DNA of 64,000 nt from Phascolomyces articulosus (taxonomy: Eukaryota > Mucoromycota > Mucoromycetes > Mucorales > Lichtheimiaceae): positions 62,001 to 126,000 of the forward strand of contig JAIXMP010000021.1 in the NCBI GenBank assembly GCA_025677815.1, given 5' to 3'. Under the pieces are notes generated by a model. It was not told the DNA's origin and searched no databases. It saw only the letters and a list, made by a program, of their open reading frames with translations. Position numbers and translations under genes: made by a program. Shown here piece after piece: positions 1 to 12,618 of the stretch (position 1 is the first letter of the stretch; the number at the start of each line of letters is the position of its first letter).

Positions 1-2526
1 GTAAAGTCGCGGACATAATAACAACACGAAGAGGCTATAGAACATAAAAAAAACATTATTTTTATTATTCATCATGGTTCACACCCCTCTCACTCCTATC
101 TTCCCCTTTTAATTACCTTGATCTTTTTTCGATCCTCACGACTCAACTCTGCTCTTAGACGAAGAACCCGACTAACAACACCAATAAGAATGTCAGTATT
201 TAAGTTACGTTCGTGAGCTTCATCAATAATAAGAACAGAGTATTTGGTAAGTAATAAATCTTGTGAAAGCTCTCGAAGTAAAACACCATCAGTCATGAAT
301 TTAAGTCGGGTTTTGCTCGAGGTGGTTGCATCGTAACGGATCTGAACAACACGTTAGGGAATATATCAATATCTATCAGCCGTTTCATGGGATTGTGAAT
401 TTCTCTAAATAGAAATATCCTACCTGATATGAAACTTCATTACCGGGAAGATTTAATTCATGTCCAACACGTTTTGCCATACTGACTGCAGCGACACGAC
501 GTGGTTGTGTAATGCCAATAAGTCCGGGATTATCTGCATTATATCATACAAATATTAATATAAGATCTTCACATGTCCTTTTTATTTCTAGGTAATTAGA
601 TAGAATAAGAGAATTGTAATATTTACCACTATCTGGATGTGACCAGCCTGCTTCATATAAAAATTGAGGTACCTGGGTTGTTTTACCTATAGTATACATT
701 TATCAGAGATAACGCATATAAATATTAATTTCCCACTAATCCAGAACATTCCCAATATCCTAATCTGTACCTATCGTATAATTTCTTACCTGAACCCGTT
801 TCACCACAAATAATCACAACAGTATTGTTCCGGATGGCTTCCATAATCACTTGTTCTTCACCACATACCGGTAATTTCAATCGTGCTTCTTGAACACTTT
901 CCAATCGATTGACAGGTACATAAAATGGCTATATATATATTTAAACCATCAGTATATCACAAAAGTCATTCTTCCCCAACATCTTTCTCTTTTTCTAATT
1001 ACACTATTTATACCTTCGCAACATCGTTACTTAAATCACCTTCGTTGAGACTTTTCAAGATTTTGACTTTCACTTCATCAGTTTCTTCTTTACGTAATTC
1101 AGGTTTTGGAACATTCTTTGCTGCTTCCACTACCTCTTCCAATGCTGTGGGTTGACCGTCAATATTTTCAGGTTCAAGTAATGCTGCAACAGACTCTCTT
1201 GGTTTATCATCATTATCATCACTGTCATTATCGTATTCCGAGTCTGAGCTGTCAAAAGAACTATCCGATTCCATTCCCTTTCGTTGTTTAAATCGTTTAC
1301 GTGCGGCTGCTGGAATAAGCGACTATAAAATCATTTTATTACTTAGCAAACAACAAAAAATCTTGTCTTCCCACTTAACACATCTATGTCCACACACACA
1401 TTTTTTTTTTCAATCCAATCTTTGCAAGAGATCCAAAATCTTTACCTTCTTTTTACGTTTTCGTTTGGTTAATGGCATAGCTGGGGTATCTGATTGTTTC
1501 AAAGCGCTTCCAACAGCTGCTTCTTTTGCAGCCTTTTCCTCCTCTTCGTTTGCTTTTGCAACTGCTTTAGCTTTTGTTTCCATTTCCTTTTTTAAAGCAT
1601 CAAGATCAGCTTCTTGATCATTTTTAACATAGAGTCGAATATCGTCATCGTCTCGATTTGTTTCTTTGACACCTGCTTTATCTTCCAAAAATGCTTGACG
1701 CACTTTTTCTCGAGCTGTCAACCTTCCACGACCAATTGTTTTTGATGATTGTAATAGTTCTGATGACCATCCGGATGTTCTATTAGAATAATAATTATAA
1801 TATTTCATTGAGTAACCATATTCTCTTTAATAGTTTCCTTCTCTATTATTTTCCCGATACTTACGATAATTGTTCCATAAGACCAGTGCGAGCGTCTTTT
1901 TTCAATTTTTGATCCTGTAAAAAAAAATGGAGGAAGAAGAATCCTTTGATTAGAATATCCATTTTCGCCTGTTTTATATGATAGATAGGAGCGGATTCAC
2001 TCTAACAAAAGCTATCACGTACAATATATTTCTCCAATTTCTTTCTCTTCTTTTTCGACATGAATGGTGTTGGCTAGAAAAAAAAAATAGAAAAAATATA
2101 AGTATATATCCATATTAAGCTATTATTATATTTCGTTGAGTTGCAAGAGCCAAATTAAATATTCATTACTTTAGGCAGAGACTTCTTTTTTTCTTCAGGT
2201 TGTTCTGGTTTCTCTTCGCCTGGAATGATCATTAACTGATTCGTGTCGTTGCTATTTATATAAAATGGGGAATATATGGTTTTAATGGATAAATCGCTGA
2301 GGTTATTCACGATCGTTTAATTGAAAGAAAAAAAAACTGTCGCTTCTTATTATTACATGTCGTTGGTCAAAGGTTTTGGTGTAGAATTCTTTTCTGAAGG
2401 ATCTTGTTCTAATTCTTCAGGACGAATATTAAGACCACCGTCTCTAGCTCGAGGGTGAGGTCGTTGATTAGGTTTTCTTGAGGAAGCACGTGCTTTCTCA
2501 TTATATCTTGGTCGAGATTTGCCCAT
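1..2526 (-). CDS. ECM16: DEAH-box RNA helicase Dhr1/Ecm16/DHX37, 3' end outside window
   Basis: This nucleolar ATPase of the small-subunit processome releases U3 snoRNA from pre-18S rRNA (family knowledge). The start at 2526 gives [13 protein letters not shown], which matches the conserved N-terminus of Ecm16/DHX37. Exon 1 is 2357-2526. It is followed by small exons for a Lys-rich N-terminal region containing [13 protein letters not shown], an acidic Asp/Ser stretch near 1200-1275, and then the helicase core. The core shows motif I GETGSGKTTQ split by an intron near 780, motif Ia [12 protein letters not shown] in IIDEAHERN at about 200-230, and motif III MSATL in the exon at 1-34. Exons at 424-533 and 117-341 and the intron at 35-116 have clean GT-AG borders. 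The C-terminal RecA2, HA2 and OB domains lie beyond base 1. The family assignment is firm; some middle exon borders are approximate. Confidence 0.93.
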
Positions 2527-5500
2527 GAGTTTTTATTTGTATATATGTCAAACAAGAAAAAAAAAAATTCGTTTATGCAAAAAAAAAAAAAAGCCTCCTC
2601 ATTTTTTTTTTGGGTTCCAAAGTTGAAAATTAATATAGTGTGAGTGGCGAAGCCATATATACTCACTTTATCAGGTACAAGTTGATCTTTGAAGTACAAT
2701 CATAATCTATAGAAATTCAAATAAATATATTCATCAATAATGAAATATAGAGTCCAATATACATAATTCCATGTTTAGATAAAAGTTTTGTAAGATGATT
2801 CTTTGTAAAAACGATTCTTTTTATACGTTTCGACTATTACTGCATGCAATCATCAAAAATACAGGCGTTTTTATTAAAAAAAAAGACCATGCGTACTTTG
2901 AATCCAGCATCCGCTGGCTGACAACATGAACTAAAACTAGTTACGTGTCAAAAAGTACTCCGTTGAGGAGGGAGAGAAAGGGGGATAAACTATATAAGCT
3001 GGTAAATGGAGCAATGAGTTTATATTAGTTGAGTGATCTTCAGATACTACATCTTCATCTTAAACTGTTTACAAAACTATAACTTACCAAAGCAAATTTA
3101 AAAAAAACCATAAAAGAAATGTGCAAAAAGAAAAAGATCTAATAGAAAAGAATTAATCATTAGATTACATAGATAAATATCAATATTCACACATTAACTT
3201 GATGATACACCTCTCCAATATAATTTTTTTTTGCTGATGAGCATTGATAACCGATTAAATATTGTAGACACTGTTTCAGGAGGAAGACAAGTAGTAAAAC
3301 CTACATGTTTTTTTAACAATTTTTTCTCTTCCAAGTATCCCCATACCCAACTAAGCATCATGATAATGAAAACCATACATACCTTGAAATAAGCAAAAAA
3401 AAAAAAAAAAAAAGGCGAGTTTAAAGACATCCCAGGTCAAAGCATGACCAAAAATAGACCTCAGTGTAGATACTTCAGTAGGAATGACATGATACGGCAA
3501 AGGATTAAGCCAACATATATAATGAAAGATGGACGATATAACATGATGATGAATCGATACAGCATACATGATAAAAGTTTGTTCAGGGTGACTTGATCAA
3601 CAGGTATTCATGATGCAACATAACATAGAAGAACCAAAGGCCAAAGATCATGTGACACAACAAAGAATTACCAAAGAAGGATGGCTTGACACATGGTAGT
3701 AATAAAATAATCCCATAGTACATACGATCAATGGAAACATACAACATAGTGCATAGTATGGATGACCGAAGGAGATTGATACAAGAGAGCAACAACTTGG
3801 ATGACTAATAAAGAAGATGGATAACACAAAAAAAAAGATTTGTAAGTATAATCAACAGGTAGAAGACACATTATAAATATAATACGATCACGAAAAAAAA
3901 AGGTGCCAAAAGAAATTCAATAACATACCATAATATATCGCACCATGTTTGGGAGGAAAACAACAGGAAACAATGTTATATGATCAAAAAGATGAGCGTG
4001 ACGACAGCCGCAGCAAGGATGGATGGATGAAACGATCAACAAAATGGTGAATCAGAGCAGAAACATCTAGACAAGGATGATCATAAAAAGTTTACCAAGA
4101 GAATGAAGGGACAGATGATCCATGGGAGTTTGACCGGATGGATTGGAGCCAGAGAACCATGGATGGATCGAGCAAGACCTTGCTGCATGATGGATTGTGA
4201 TGAAAAGAAATAATGATGGATGATAAATGATTGGATGATTAAATAAAAAAAGAAAAAAGAAGAAAGAAAAGGTACGGTGATAATTTTTACAATTTTGGGA
4301 GGAATATTTTGAACCCTTTTTATACTATTTCAACATTGAAACAATGAACCATTTTTCAATCCTTTATAACTTTATCAATTTTGATCGATATAAGACGAGA
4401 TGAGTCTTGTTTTAAAGCTAATAACCTAGACTTTTTGATATATGTTTTTCATTATAATGATATTTGATGATATATTTATATATTTATTTAAAAATAATAA
4501 AGTAATATTTTGACAAGATGATCGTATGACAACTTCTAAAAACGGAAATTTCAAAATAGCTGTGACATCTAAACGGAATATTTTTTTATTGGATGGGTAA
4601 TAAAGTGGATAAGAGAGACTTGCTTTTTTTTTAAAAGAGTATACTGGATGATTGATGTATTGATTAATAAGAGGATGGTATCATTTCTATGTACGTAATT
4701 AAAGAACAATAAGCATGTTCTTTATGTATGTCGGGCAAAGACGGAGAAGCATTGAACTCAATTGAATTTATTGACATGACCTTACTAGACATTCAATAAT
4801 AAAACTGACATGATTAGAAAGAGAAAGAGATAGGCTTTCTGCCAATATGTCATTACAGATCTAAAGTGAATGTTTTTGTTGAGTTAAAAAGTATTTAAAA
4901 TGTCATGATTATGGATTACTCATTAACAAAAGTAGAAAATCATTATTATGAAAACAATGACGAAAATGATTAATGATATCGGATTCAATTTAATAAAGAG
5001 ATAATGTGATGATATCATCTTGTCAAACGTAATTGTTTTCAAAGAAAAATCATGCATAATAGTGAATCTTATCTTCCAGCCAAAACAGGATGATTGTAGA
5101 AGGATGGGAGGATGTTTTTTTTTAAAAAAAAACAAGCCATTGAACAAGATCGTGTTAATCGACGTGATGTTACAAAGTAACCATTAATAAAATTAGAATG
5201 ATTAGAATGAGAAAAAGATGGATTCTTTGATGATATATATAATACATAAATGTAGATAATGATTTAAAATTAAAGACTTTTTTATGATAGCAGATCATTA
5301 ATTAACAAAAATAGAAATATAAAAATATCTTATCTAATCATGAAAAAAATGTCAAAAATGGCCATTAAAAACGAAAAGGATTGTGTGCTTTATTCTTTTT
5401 TTAATTGGATAACAAATGATAGTAGCAAAGAGATAGAAGACACGTAATAAGGAACAAAATGGAATATAATGGAAATATAATTAATATCTTAGAAAAAGGA

Positions 5501-6687
5501 TCTTTCTCATGCTATTAAAAGGAAAATACATTGGGTTTGGTGTTTAGTGTATTATATAATGAGTCCATTATAATAAAAAAAATCATAGGGTGAGGTGACC
5601 CACACTAAAATATGATAGATTCACTCATTCATAAATAATCGGTTAAACATGATACAACCAATGATACACTATATTGCTCTTGATTTGTTGTTCATTATTA
5701 ATAATCTGGAATACAAAAGAAAGATTGTGAAGAATAGAAAGAAGTAAATTGATTACTAAACAGGACAATAAAAAGATATACCTATCAGTACCATTTTTTA
5801 TTACATTCCATTTCATCTCATACAGAAATAATAACTTTTTTGATAAGATTCTTTATCGTGACTCTACTATAAAAGAGGACATGATGCTCTTTCTAAATGC
5901 TCACTCTTCCACATGTGCTTAATCATTGCATTCAGAGAATTTAGAAACTGTGGTGTCCTAGAAATAAGAATATAGAATATTCGAAAAAATAGGGTTCGTA
6001 TCCCTGATAATATTGTAAAACACCTGTACGTAGAGCAATAGAAATAATCTTTATCTTTGATTTTATCTTTATTTACAATAAATCATGTTTCAAGAGACCT
6101 CTCTTTTTTTTTAACTATCTATTCTACGTACAACACAGAAACTTATAAAAACAAACATTGAGTAGATCAAATCTTTCATTATTAATTATATTATATTTCT
6201 TGCTTTCACCATTATGATAATAATTAGAACAGACAGCAAACACATATAGGGTGCACACCTTTTTAGCTTGGTTTATTTCGAAGATCAAGTCTTTTATATG
6301 CAAAATGGTGATGAGGTTTTTTTTACTACATTGATTTTATTTCAAATATACACTGTTGGCTGCCAATAAATTTACATCACCATTTCCATAAATGGAAGGC
6401 GTTACGTTACAGACAGACAACCAAACTTTTTTAACCAGTCCTTGAGATCCGGCTTTAGCGAGTATGCGATTTGCGAAGCGCTTTTTTGAAGCCTTTATTA
6501 TTTTGTAAATGATAAATAAAATAGATTAAGTTTGATCCAGACAGGCAACCAAACTAAATCCTAAAGGCGCTTTTCATACTCCATATAAAACGCCTAAAAA
6601 GGGGATCGAAAAATCCCGCGATATAAAAAAAAAATTTCCATTGCCGACCTTTTTTTTTCACTTTTTGTTTAACGATCTGACCACATA
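2527..6687. other. 4.2-kb gene-poor interval between divergent Dhr1 and Esf2 genes
   Basis: I found no credible exon here. Roughly 3200-4260 is strongly purine-skewed on the + strand, with GATGGATGG-like runs. It holds a few open frames of about 70 codons on the minus strand that show no recognisable domain and no splice continuity. The rest is AT-rich. The last 300 bases form the Esf2 promoter region. An old, decayed repeat is possible for the purine-rich part but cannot be shown from this sequence alone. Confidence 0.5.
6411..6594 (+). promoter_or_regulatory. Promoter region of the Esf2 homologue with a 17-bp direct repeat
   Basis: Two copies of AGACAGRCAACCAAACT lie at 6411-6427 and 6539-6555 and differ at one base. 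Downstream, AGGCGCTTTT (6564-6573) faces AAAACGCCT (6586-6594) as an imperfect inverted repeat around CATATAAAA, a TATA-like box about 100 bp before the ATG at 6688. The arrangement suggests a paired binding site plus core promoter, but no factor is identified. Confidence 0.4.
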
Positions 6688-7972
6688 ATGCCAGCTGAAC
6701 AACGAAAACCAGAAGATCTATTTGGATTAGATCAAGAAGAAGATCGAGACAATGACTCGAGTAATGAAGAACAAGACCATGAAGAACAAGACGATCGATT
6801 CTCTAAGCGACGATTACGACAAGCTCAAGATTTATTTAGTAAAAAAGATATTGAATCCGATCAAGACGAAGACGACGACGACGACGAAAGTGAATCAGAT
6901 TCCGATAATGACGTTGAGAGCGACGGTAATAATGTAGAAGAAGATATTGAATTACCGGACAAAGAGGAAGAAGAAGAAGAAGAGGCATCCAGTGACGAAG
7001 AAGAACAGCAACGACTCAATGACGATCATGCAGTAGATAAACATGGCAATGCTATTCTTGACATTGACGAAAATGGCAACGACACTAAAAAGAACAAGAA
7101 GAAAAAAGTGAAAAAATTAACACCTGAAGAACTGGAAGCATTTGAAAAACAACAAAAGAATACCGGTGTTTGTTATTTGTCACGTATTCCCATGTTTATG
7201 TCACCTACACGTTTGCGAGAATTTTTGAGTCAACATGCTGAATTGGGTCGTATATACCTCGAGAAAGAAGGTAAATAAGTCTGGAAAAAGAGGAAAACAA
7301 TAAGAATAGTGTATTGAGATGGGTGTCTTTGTTTTCTCTTTTTCAAACGATAGATGCAAAGATTACAGCGAAACGAAGAAAATTCCACAAGAATAAACGT
7401 GTCAATTATCGTGAAGGATGGGTTGAATTTAAAGATAAAAAACAAGCCAAACGATTAGCAGAATTCTTGAATGCTCGACAAGTGGGTGGTAAACGTGGTA
7501 ACGCATTTTATTATGAAACATGGACAATTAAATATTTACCAAAGTTCAAGTGGCGACATTTGACAGAACAAATGGGTAAGTTTATATATACACCAATGTG
7601 TGTGAAAGAGGAATGATATTTGTATAACTGACTCTTCATTCTTATTTTATAAAATTAGCCTATGAAAGAAAAGCACGAGAACGACGATTGGAAGCAGAAC
7701 TTGCACAAGCTACACGAGAAAATAGATTATATCTTGAAAATGTGGAACGTGCCAAGATGCATAAAGGCATGCGTGAAAAGCGACAAAAGAAACGTAAACA
7801 TGATGAAGCGAATAATGATAATGAAGAAGTGGAAGATATTCGACGAAGCTTTAGACAGAGAGGCAAAGTGGTTTCAGAGGTGGCTTCTCAAAAGGCTGGT
7901 GAAGGAAAGGAAGCCATGTCTCGTTTGGATGATAGTGTAAAGAATGTATTATCTCATGTCCTTGGTAAATAA
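6688..7972 (+). CDS. ESF2: Esf2/ABT1-family RNA-binding ribosome biogenesis protein
   Basis: Nucleolar RRM protein of the small-subunit processome. Yeast Esf2 binds pre-rRNA and stimulates the helicase Dbp8 (family knowledge). Three exons, 6688-7270, 7354-7575 and 7659-7972, with in-phase GT-AG introns of 83 nt each. The first 140 residues are very acidic (Asp/Glu runs) and are followed by a basic KKKKVKKLTPEELEAFEK stretch. The RRM starts at TGVCYLSRIPMFMSPTRLRE and continues through exon 2 (NYREGWVEFKDKKQAKR, then KRGNAFYYETWTIKYL). That RRM order with the long insert is characteristic of ABT1/Esf2. The C-terminal exon is a basic coiled coil (ERKARERRLEAELAQATREN). About 372 residues. The first ATG follows a TATA-like promoter. 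No defect seen. Confidence 0.92.
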
Positions 7973-8128
7973 ATCCATCATCTTCACTCATCACCACCAA
8001 TTATCATCATTCTAATAAATCATTCAATTCATCCATCATTAATAAATGAAATGCATATATTTTTTTAACGGCACGTAAATTTTTTTTTTACCACGCTTCC
8101 TTCCTTTTTCGTTTAAACTATAAAAAAT

Positions 8129-9413
8129 ATGCTGTTACCTCATACACTCTATGTCATTACAGGTGCCAATCGTGGGTTTGGTAAAGCTATAGCTCATGCT
8201 ATAGCAAGCAAAGTAAACCATACAGCCACTATGGTACTCGTAGGTCGTCAAAGTGATTCACTTGAAAGAGTGGCAAGAAACATTGTTGAAAAGAATCCAA
8301 AGATCTCGACACGTCTCATTTCAAACGTTTCTCTCGATTCAGCAATGACAGCACAAGACACGATTCTCAAACCACTGGAAACCATAGTGACAGTAAAGTT
8401 GTTGATTCTAAAAAGCCCAACATATCTTTTATTCCCATATATGCATATTTCAAGTGTCTATAGTATTACTCATGTAAATACTAAAATAGGAATTGCAGCA
8501 TCATGTACCAGCTGTGACACGAGCCATCCTTGTCAATAATGCGGGTTCTACTGGCGACTTAAGCAAAAAAGTAGCAGATTATGAACCACAAGAAATTCAA
8601 TCCTACATGGATATGAATATTGTTTCTTATATCACTCTGATGTAGGTTTGGGCCGACATAAACTCAAAAGTAAAAATTATTTTTTTTTTTTTTGCGAACG
8701 ATGAATTCATTTCTATTTATCCTTTTTAGATCAGGATTCATTCGGTTATTTTATCCAAAAGCGGAGGAGGAGGAGGATACTATTCGACCGATTGCACCTC
8801 AATTAACCTTAGTGAATATTTCATCACTTTTAGCGGTGGAACCTTTTGCTAATTGGGGTCTTTATGCTACTGGGAAATCAGCAAGAGATATGCTGTTAAG
8901 AATTTTAGCAAAAGAAGAAGACAAGGTACATATATATATATCTGTATTCTATTTTATTCATTTCATTTCAATATAGAGTCTGATGGACGGTTCTATAAGT
9001 TATGTGACATATATTTATATGAGAAAAGAAAAAGACATCTCATAAATATTATTCTTCTTATGATAATATACTTTTATCACTCCAAAAAAAATTAAAAATG
9101 CAGGAATCTGTGCGCACATTGTCGTATGCCCCTGGTCCCCTTGATAATGAGATGCAAAAACATGTTCGGGAAACTTTAGGTGATACGAAACAAAAAAAGC
9201 TATATACTGACATGGCTAATGAGGTAAATAAATATTATAAGGAGAAGGAAAGTTTCTATCGGTTGAACGGAATAATAGAATTAACATTTATATATATGAT
9301 ATAAACGATAGAATAAATTGGTGAGCATGGAAGCTTCGGCCGATAAACTAGTGGAATTATTGCATAACAATGCTTTTGAATCAGGCGCTCATATTGATTT
9401 CTTTGATCCTTAA
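8129..9413 (+). CDS. Short-chain dehydrogenase, sepiapterin-reductase-like
   Basis: NADP(H)-dependent SDR of about 274 residues. Five exons: 8129-8392, 8499-8641, 8730-8925, 9104-9223 and 9312-9413, with consistent phases. The N-terminal Rossmann motif is TGANRGFGKAIA and the stabilising motif is NNAGSTGDLS. The catalytic Ser is in NISSL, and the Tyr/Lys pair is in YATGKSARDML. PGPLDNEM is the usual post-beta-6 loop. The fungal genes nearest in pattern are sepiapterin-reductase-like proteins of the yeast YIR035C type (family knowledge). The physiological substrate cannot be read from sequence. The ATG lies about 155 bp after the Esf2 stop, in the same orientation, with its own short AT-rich promoter. 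Confidence 0.88.
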
Positions 9414-10171
9414 CTATTGTAAATATAACGGGGTACTTTTATTAGTATATATTTATTAGATATTATCTTTATCATCATCGTCATCACAATGATAATATAT
9501 ATTTCTTTTTGGTTTTTGTTGGTCAATGCAAAATAAGGGGGAGGAGGAGAGAGAGAGTGAAAGAGCGAGAGAGAGGAGAGAGAATCGATGAGTAAATACG
9601 TACAATTATTAAGTAGGAGTATCATCATCATTATTGAAGTTAGGGTTACTAGTAAATAATTATTATATATACTTGTCATCTTTCATTATGAATGATTAAT
9701 GGAATATAAAGTACACTAATAATTATATATGATAATGAATGCTAGAAGTATCTTTCGTAATAATCTTATATAATTCAAAACATTTTTATTGTTTGAAATA
9801 ACTTAAAAGAGAGGAAGAAAAGAAAAGGAGAAAGGGAACCTTAAATAATATGTGAGCGAGTGAGCGAGTAAGTATCTAAGAAGAAAGAACAAGGAGAAAG
9901 CAAATAACATGAAAAAAAAGCTCCTTGGATAACATTTTCACAACGGAAATTTATAAAAATTGAGTTGTGTGTGTGTGCCTTGCCTTTATAATTATTTACT
10001 TACACTTCTTCTTTTTCTCTCATCATCTTGTTCCTTCCCTTCTTTTCTTTCTTTTCCTTTTTTTGATCCTTTTTTTTTTTTTTTTTGACAAGTGCATAAA
10101 TGTGAATTTTCTGTTCCTCGTTTTATATTCGGTTCTTTGTCTTTTTTGATCATAAAAAAAAAGAGAAACAG
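9414..10171. other. Intergenic region with GA microsatellite and pyrimidine-rich leader
   Basis: It contains no gene. A GA-rich simple repeat lies on the + strand at about 9537-9585. The last 150 bases before the next ATG are strongly CT-rich with poly-T, typical of a fungal promoter or 5' leader. Confidence 0.6.
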
Positions 10172-11197
10172 ATGAACACAGCTTCATATCTTTACGACGA
10201 TATCCATAAGAATAACGATAATAATACTAATAATAATTATAATAATAATAGTAATCTATTACAACAAAATACAACAACAACATCGTCCAATATTGATACA
10301 TTGAATTCAGAAATAACAGATGAATCCTCCGTTGTACGTTCTATCCATAATGACGAAGATCAATTACGAACACTCGTCGTTGTGTTATCTTTAGCAGGTG
10401 GGCTTGTGTTGGCATTAACACTTGGTTTTGGCATATATCTATATTGGCACTGTTGTTCGAGCCGAAAAAAACGACTAGTCAAAGCCAATCATCATTTTCA
10501 TCATGAGAAAGATAGTTATTTTTCTTCTGACGATGATGTCACAGATGGTTCTTCTTCAATAACGAGCAGTAGTAATAATGATAAACCTCGTGATAAACAT
10601 AATACGACTGTAGTTACGAATACTACCACTGCGAGTCGGCCCGAACAATCGGCCCCAATACCTGTAGACCAACAAACGATTACGATATCTACACAATCTA
10701 TTCCATTACCTTCCTTACAACCACCACCATCATCTATACATTCTCCTTTACCTTTATCACATACCAATAATAATTATAATGATAATATTACAATAACAGA
10801 TAATCATCCTAATGGGGAGCAAGATAGTCAACATCATGAAAATGATGGAATTCTTCCAATCACACCTCCTCCTGTAATGACAAATAACGGTCCGGCACCG
10901 TCTGCACCATCAGCAAAAGAACTGGATATAATTGAGCATCAACAACAACATCATCATCATCATTATCATGTTTGCTGTCAACAACATGATGAATCACAAG
11001 AGGAAGAAGAAGGTTCAAGTAGTCGCAATAATACAAATAATATGGATTACATGTTAATATATGGTATTCCTCCTATTCGACCTCCTCTTCATCAACAAGC
11101 ACTACAGCAAGCGCAAAATCCTCATCATCATTTTCATCCTGCAGCTATCGAATTACCAGAACAACCACCACCAGCATATACTTCACTTACTCCTTAA
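10172..11197 (+). CDS. Single-pass membrane protein with low-complexity tail and C-terminal PPxY motif
   Basis: Uninterrupted 341-codon frame after a pyrimidine-rich leader. The first 65 residues are Asn/Thr-rich and plausibly extracytoplasmic, although no cleavable signal peptide is evident. One hydrophobic helix at about 68-92 (VVVLSLAGGLVLALTLGFGI) is followed by a Cys pair and the basic stop-transfer SSRKKR. The rest is a disordered cytosolic tail with Ser/Asp, Asn, Pro and His-rich runs. It ends with PEQPPPAYTSLTP. PPAY is a PPxY ligand for WW domains of Nedd4/Rsp5 ubiquitin ligases (established motif), so the protein may be an Rsp5 adaptor or self-sorting membrane cargo. That role is inference; no family is recognised. 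Composition alone cannot exclude an unusual function. Confidence 0.72.
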   Translation: MNTASYLYDDIHKNNDNNTNNNYNNNSNLLQQNTTTTSSNIDTLNSEITDESSVVRSIHNDEDQLRTLVVVLSLAGGLVLALTLGFGIYLYWHCCSSRKKRLVKANHHFHHEKDSYFSSDDDVTDGSSSITSSSNNDKPRDKHNTTVVTNTTTASRPEQSAPIPVDQQTITISTQSIPLPSLQPPPSSIHSPLPLSHTNNNYNDNITITDNHPNGEQDSQHHENDGILPITPPPVMTNNGPAPSAPSAKELDIIEHQQQHHHHHYHVCCQQHDESQEEEEGSSSRNNTNNMDYMLIYGIPPIRPPLHQQALQQAQNPHHHFHPAAIELPEQPPPAYTSLTP

Positions 11198-11617
11198 GAA
11201 ATCTTCTTTTTTTTTTCATATCCGCATTTTTCACATGTATATATATATACATTTATACAAATAATAACTTTTCCCTCCTTTTATTTTTATTTTTAATCCA
11301 TTCTATCGTCCTTATCATTCATCCAATCCAAAACAAGAAACATATACCTCTTTTTTTTTAACTAAATACCGTATTTTACTTGTTTGTTTTGCAAAGTAAA
11401 TAGTATAATAATTCTTTTTTTTTTTTTTATAAAATGTTAAAATATATACGTACATACTACACCAGCAATTATTATTATTACTATTCTCATCTATATATAT
11501 ACACACACGCAAACGCATTTTTTTTTGTTGTTGAAAAATATAATAATTTATTATAGATTGTATAAAAAAGAATATCATGATTATCATCATGTCAAAATTA
11601 TCATCGTCAGCAGACAG
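11198..11617. terminator. Convergent 3' flank between membrane-protein and PRL genes
   Basis: About 420 bp of AT-rich sequence between two stop codons facing each other. It contains several poly-T and poly-A tracts and AATAAT-like elements, compatible with bidirectional transcript ends. No gene seen. Confidence 0.4.
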
Positions 11618-12618
11618 TCATGTAGAAATTCTAAACATTTTTCCCAAAGATAATCTCCAAGGGTTGTTGGGTTTATGTCTTGTAGTGCGCTTATAAGAGT
11701 CCTATAAAAAACATCATAGTAAAGTAAAAGATATAAATACTTTATGTTTTTTTTCTTCTTCTCCTTTTGATGTATTTTTATATAAAGGAGTATATATATA
11801 TATATATATATATAGAAGAGATAAAGAAAGAGAAGAAAAAAAAAGATAAATGTATGTATGTATACATCATCCATCGCACTATCCATCATCATCTATTTGA
11901 TCACGGGAAGGGGAGAAAGAGGGCAAGAAAAGGGGATTTTCTTATAGCTCCTTACCAAATAAGCGATTTGTGGTTTATTGAAAGCACCACGACGTTTACT
12001 TCTAATATTTTCAATAGAATCCAAAGGATCCATACCAGCTTCTATCAATGCAATAGCCACTAATACGGGTGCTCTTCCCAGTCCAGCAACACAATGAACT
12101 GCAATAGTAGCCTTATTGATAGAAGAAGTAGGATGATTCAATGCATTTTGTTCCACTTTGGCTATCAACAAGTTCCAATCACGAACCAAGGTTGGCGATG
12201 GCTAAATATAAAATTATTGATAATTATTAGTACTGGTCCGATAAAACATAAATAAATAAAAAAGTAAAAGAGATGATCTTTCCCTTCATGATCAGCGCTT
12301 CATGATAAAAAGAAAATTACTTACCACACCACCATCTTTGAAAGGTAAATCTACGACATCGATATTATGCTCTTCCAAACGACTGGAGTTATAAGTAGGC
12401 GGACAACAACGAGCCACGGCTTGAACATTCAAGTTGATAAATTGTTCAATATAATAGCCCAAAGTAGATTCGGTTGGACAATCCAAAATTAAAAATCGTA
12501 CAGGAGAAGTTGGATCATCAATGATGGATAACATCATTGGACTGATATTATTATGGTGGAAACGAGGAGTTGTTGGTTTCCAAGCAACAGCAGTGGGTTC
12601 GTAAGTACGGTTTACCAT
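11618..12618 (-). CDS. PRL/PTP4A-type dual-specificity protein tyrosine phosphatase
   Basis: Three exons, 12325-12618, 11956-12201 and 11618-11701, all joined in phase 0, give about 207 residues. The P-loop is HCVAGLGRAPV, the PRL signature with Ala in place of the Ser/Thr after Arg seen in other PTPs. The following RRGAFNKPQIAYL also matches PRLs. The acid loop reads LPFKDGG, keeping the general-acid Asp of the family's WPFDDG. The N-terminal part includes RFLILDCPTESTL. PRLs act on membrane-associated substrates or CNNM magnesium transporters (family knowledge). The tail is basic (YKRTTRHKPNNPWR) and ends RIST, so it lacks the CaaX prenylation box of animal PRLs. The last exon was chosen because it is the one continuing in frame. 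Confidence 0.93.

Noticed and set aside
5990..6012. T-arm-like sequence AGGGTTCGTATCCCT resembling a tRNA
   Set aside because: Position 58 is not A, and no matching acceptor stem, D arm or anticodon arm is found around it.
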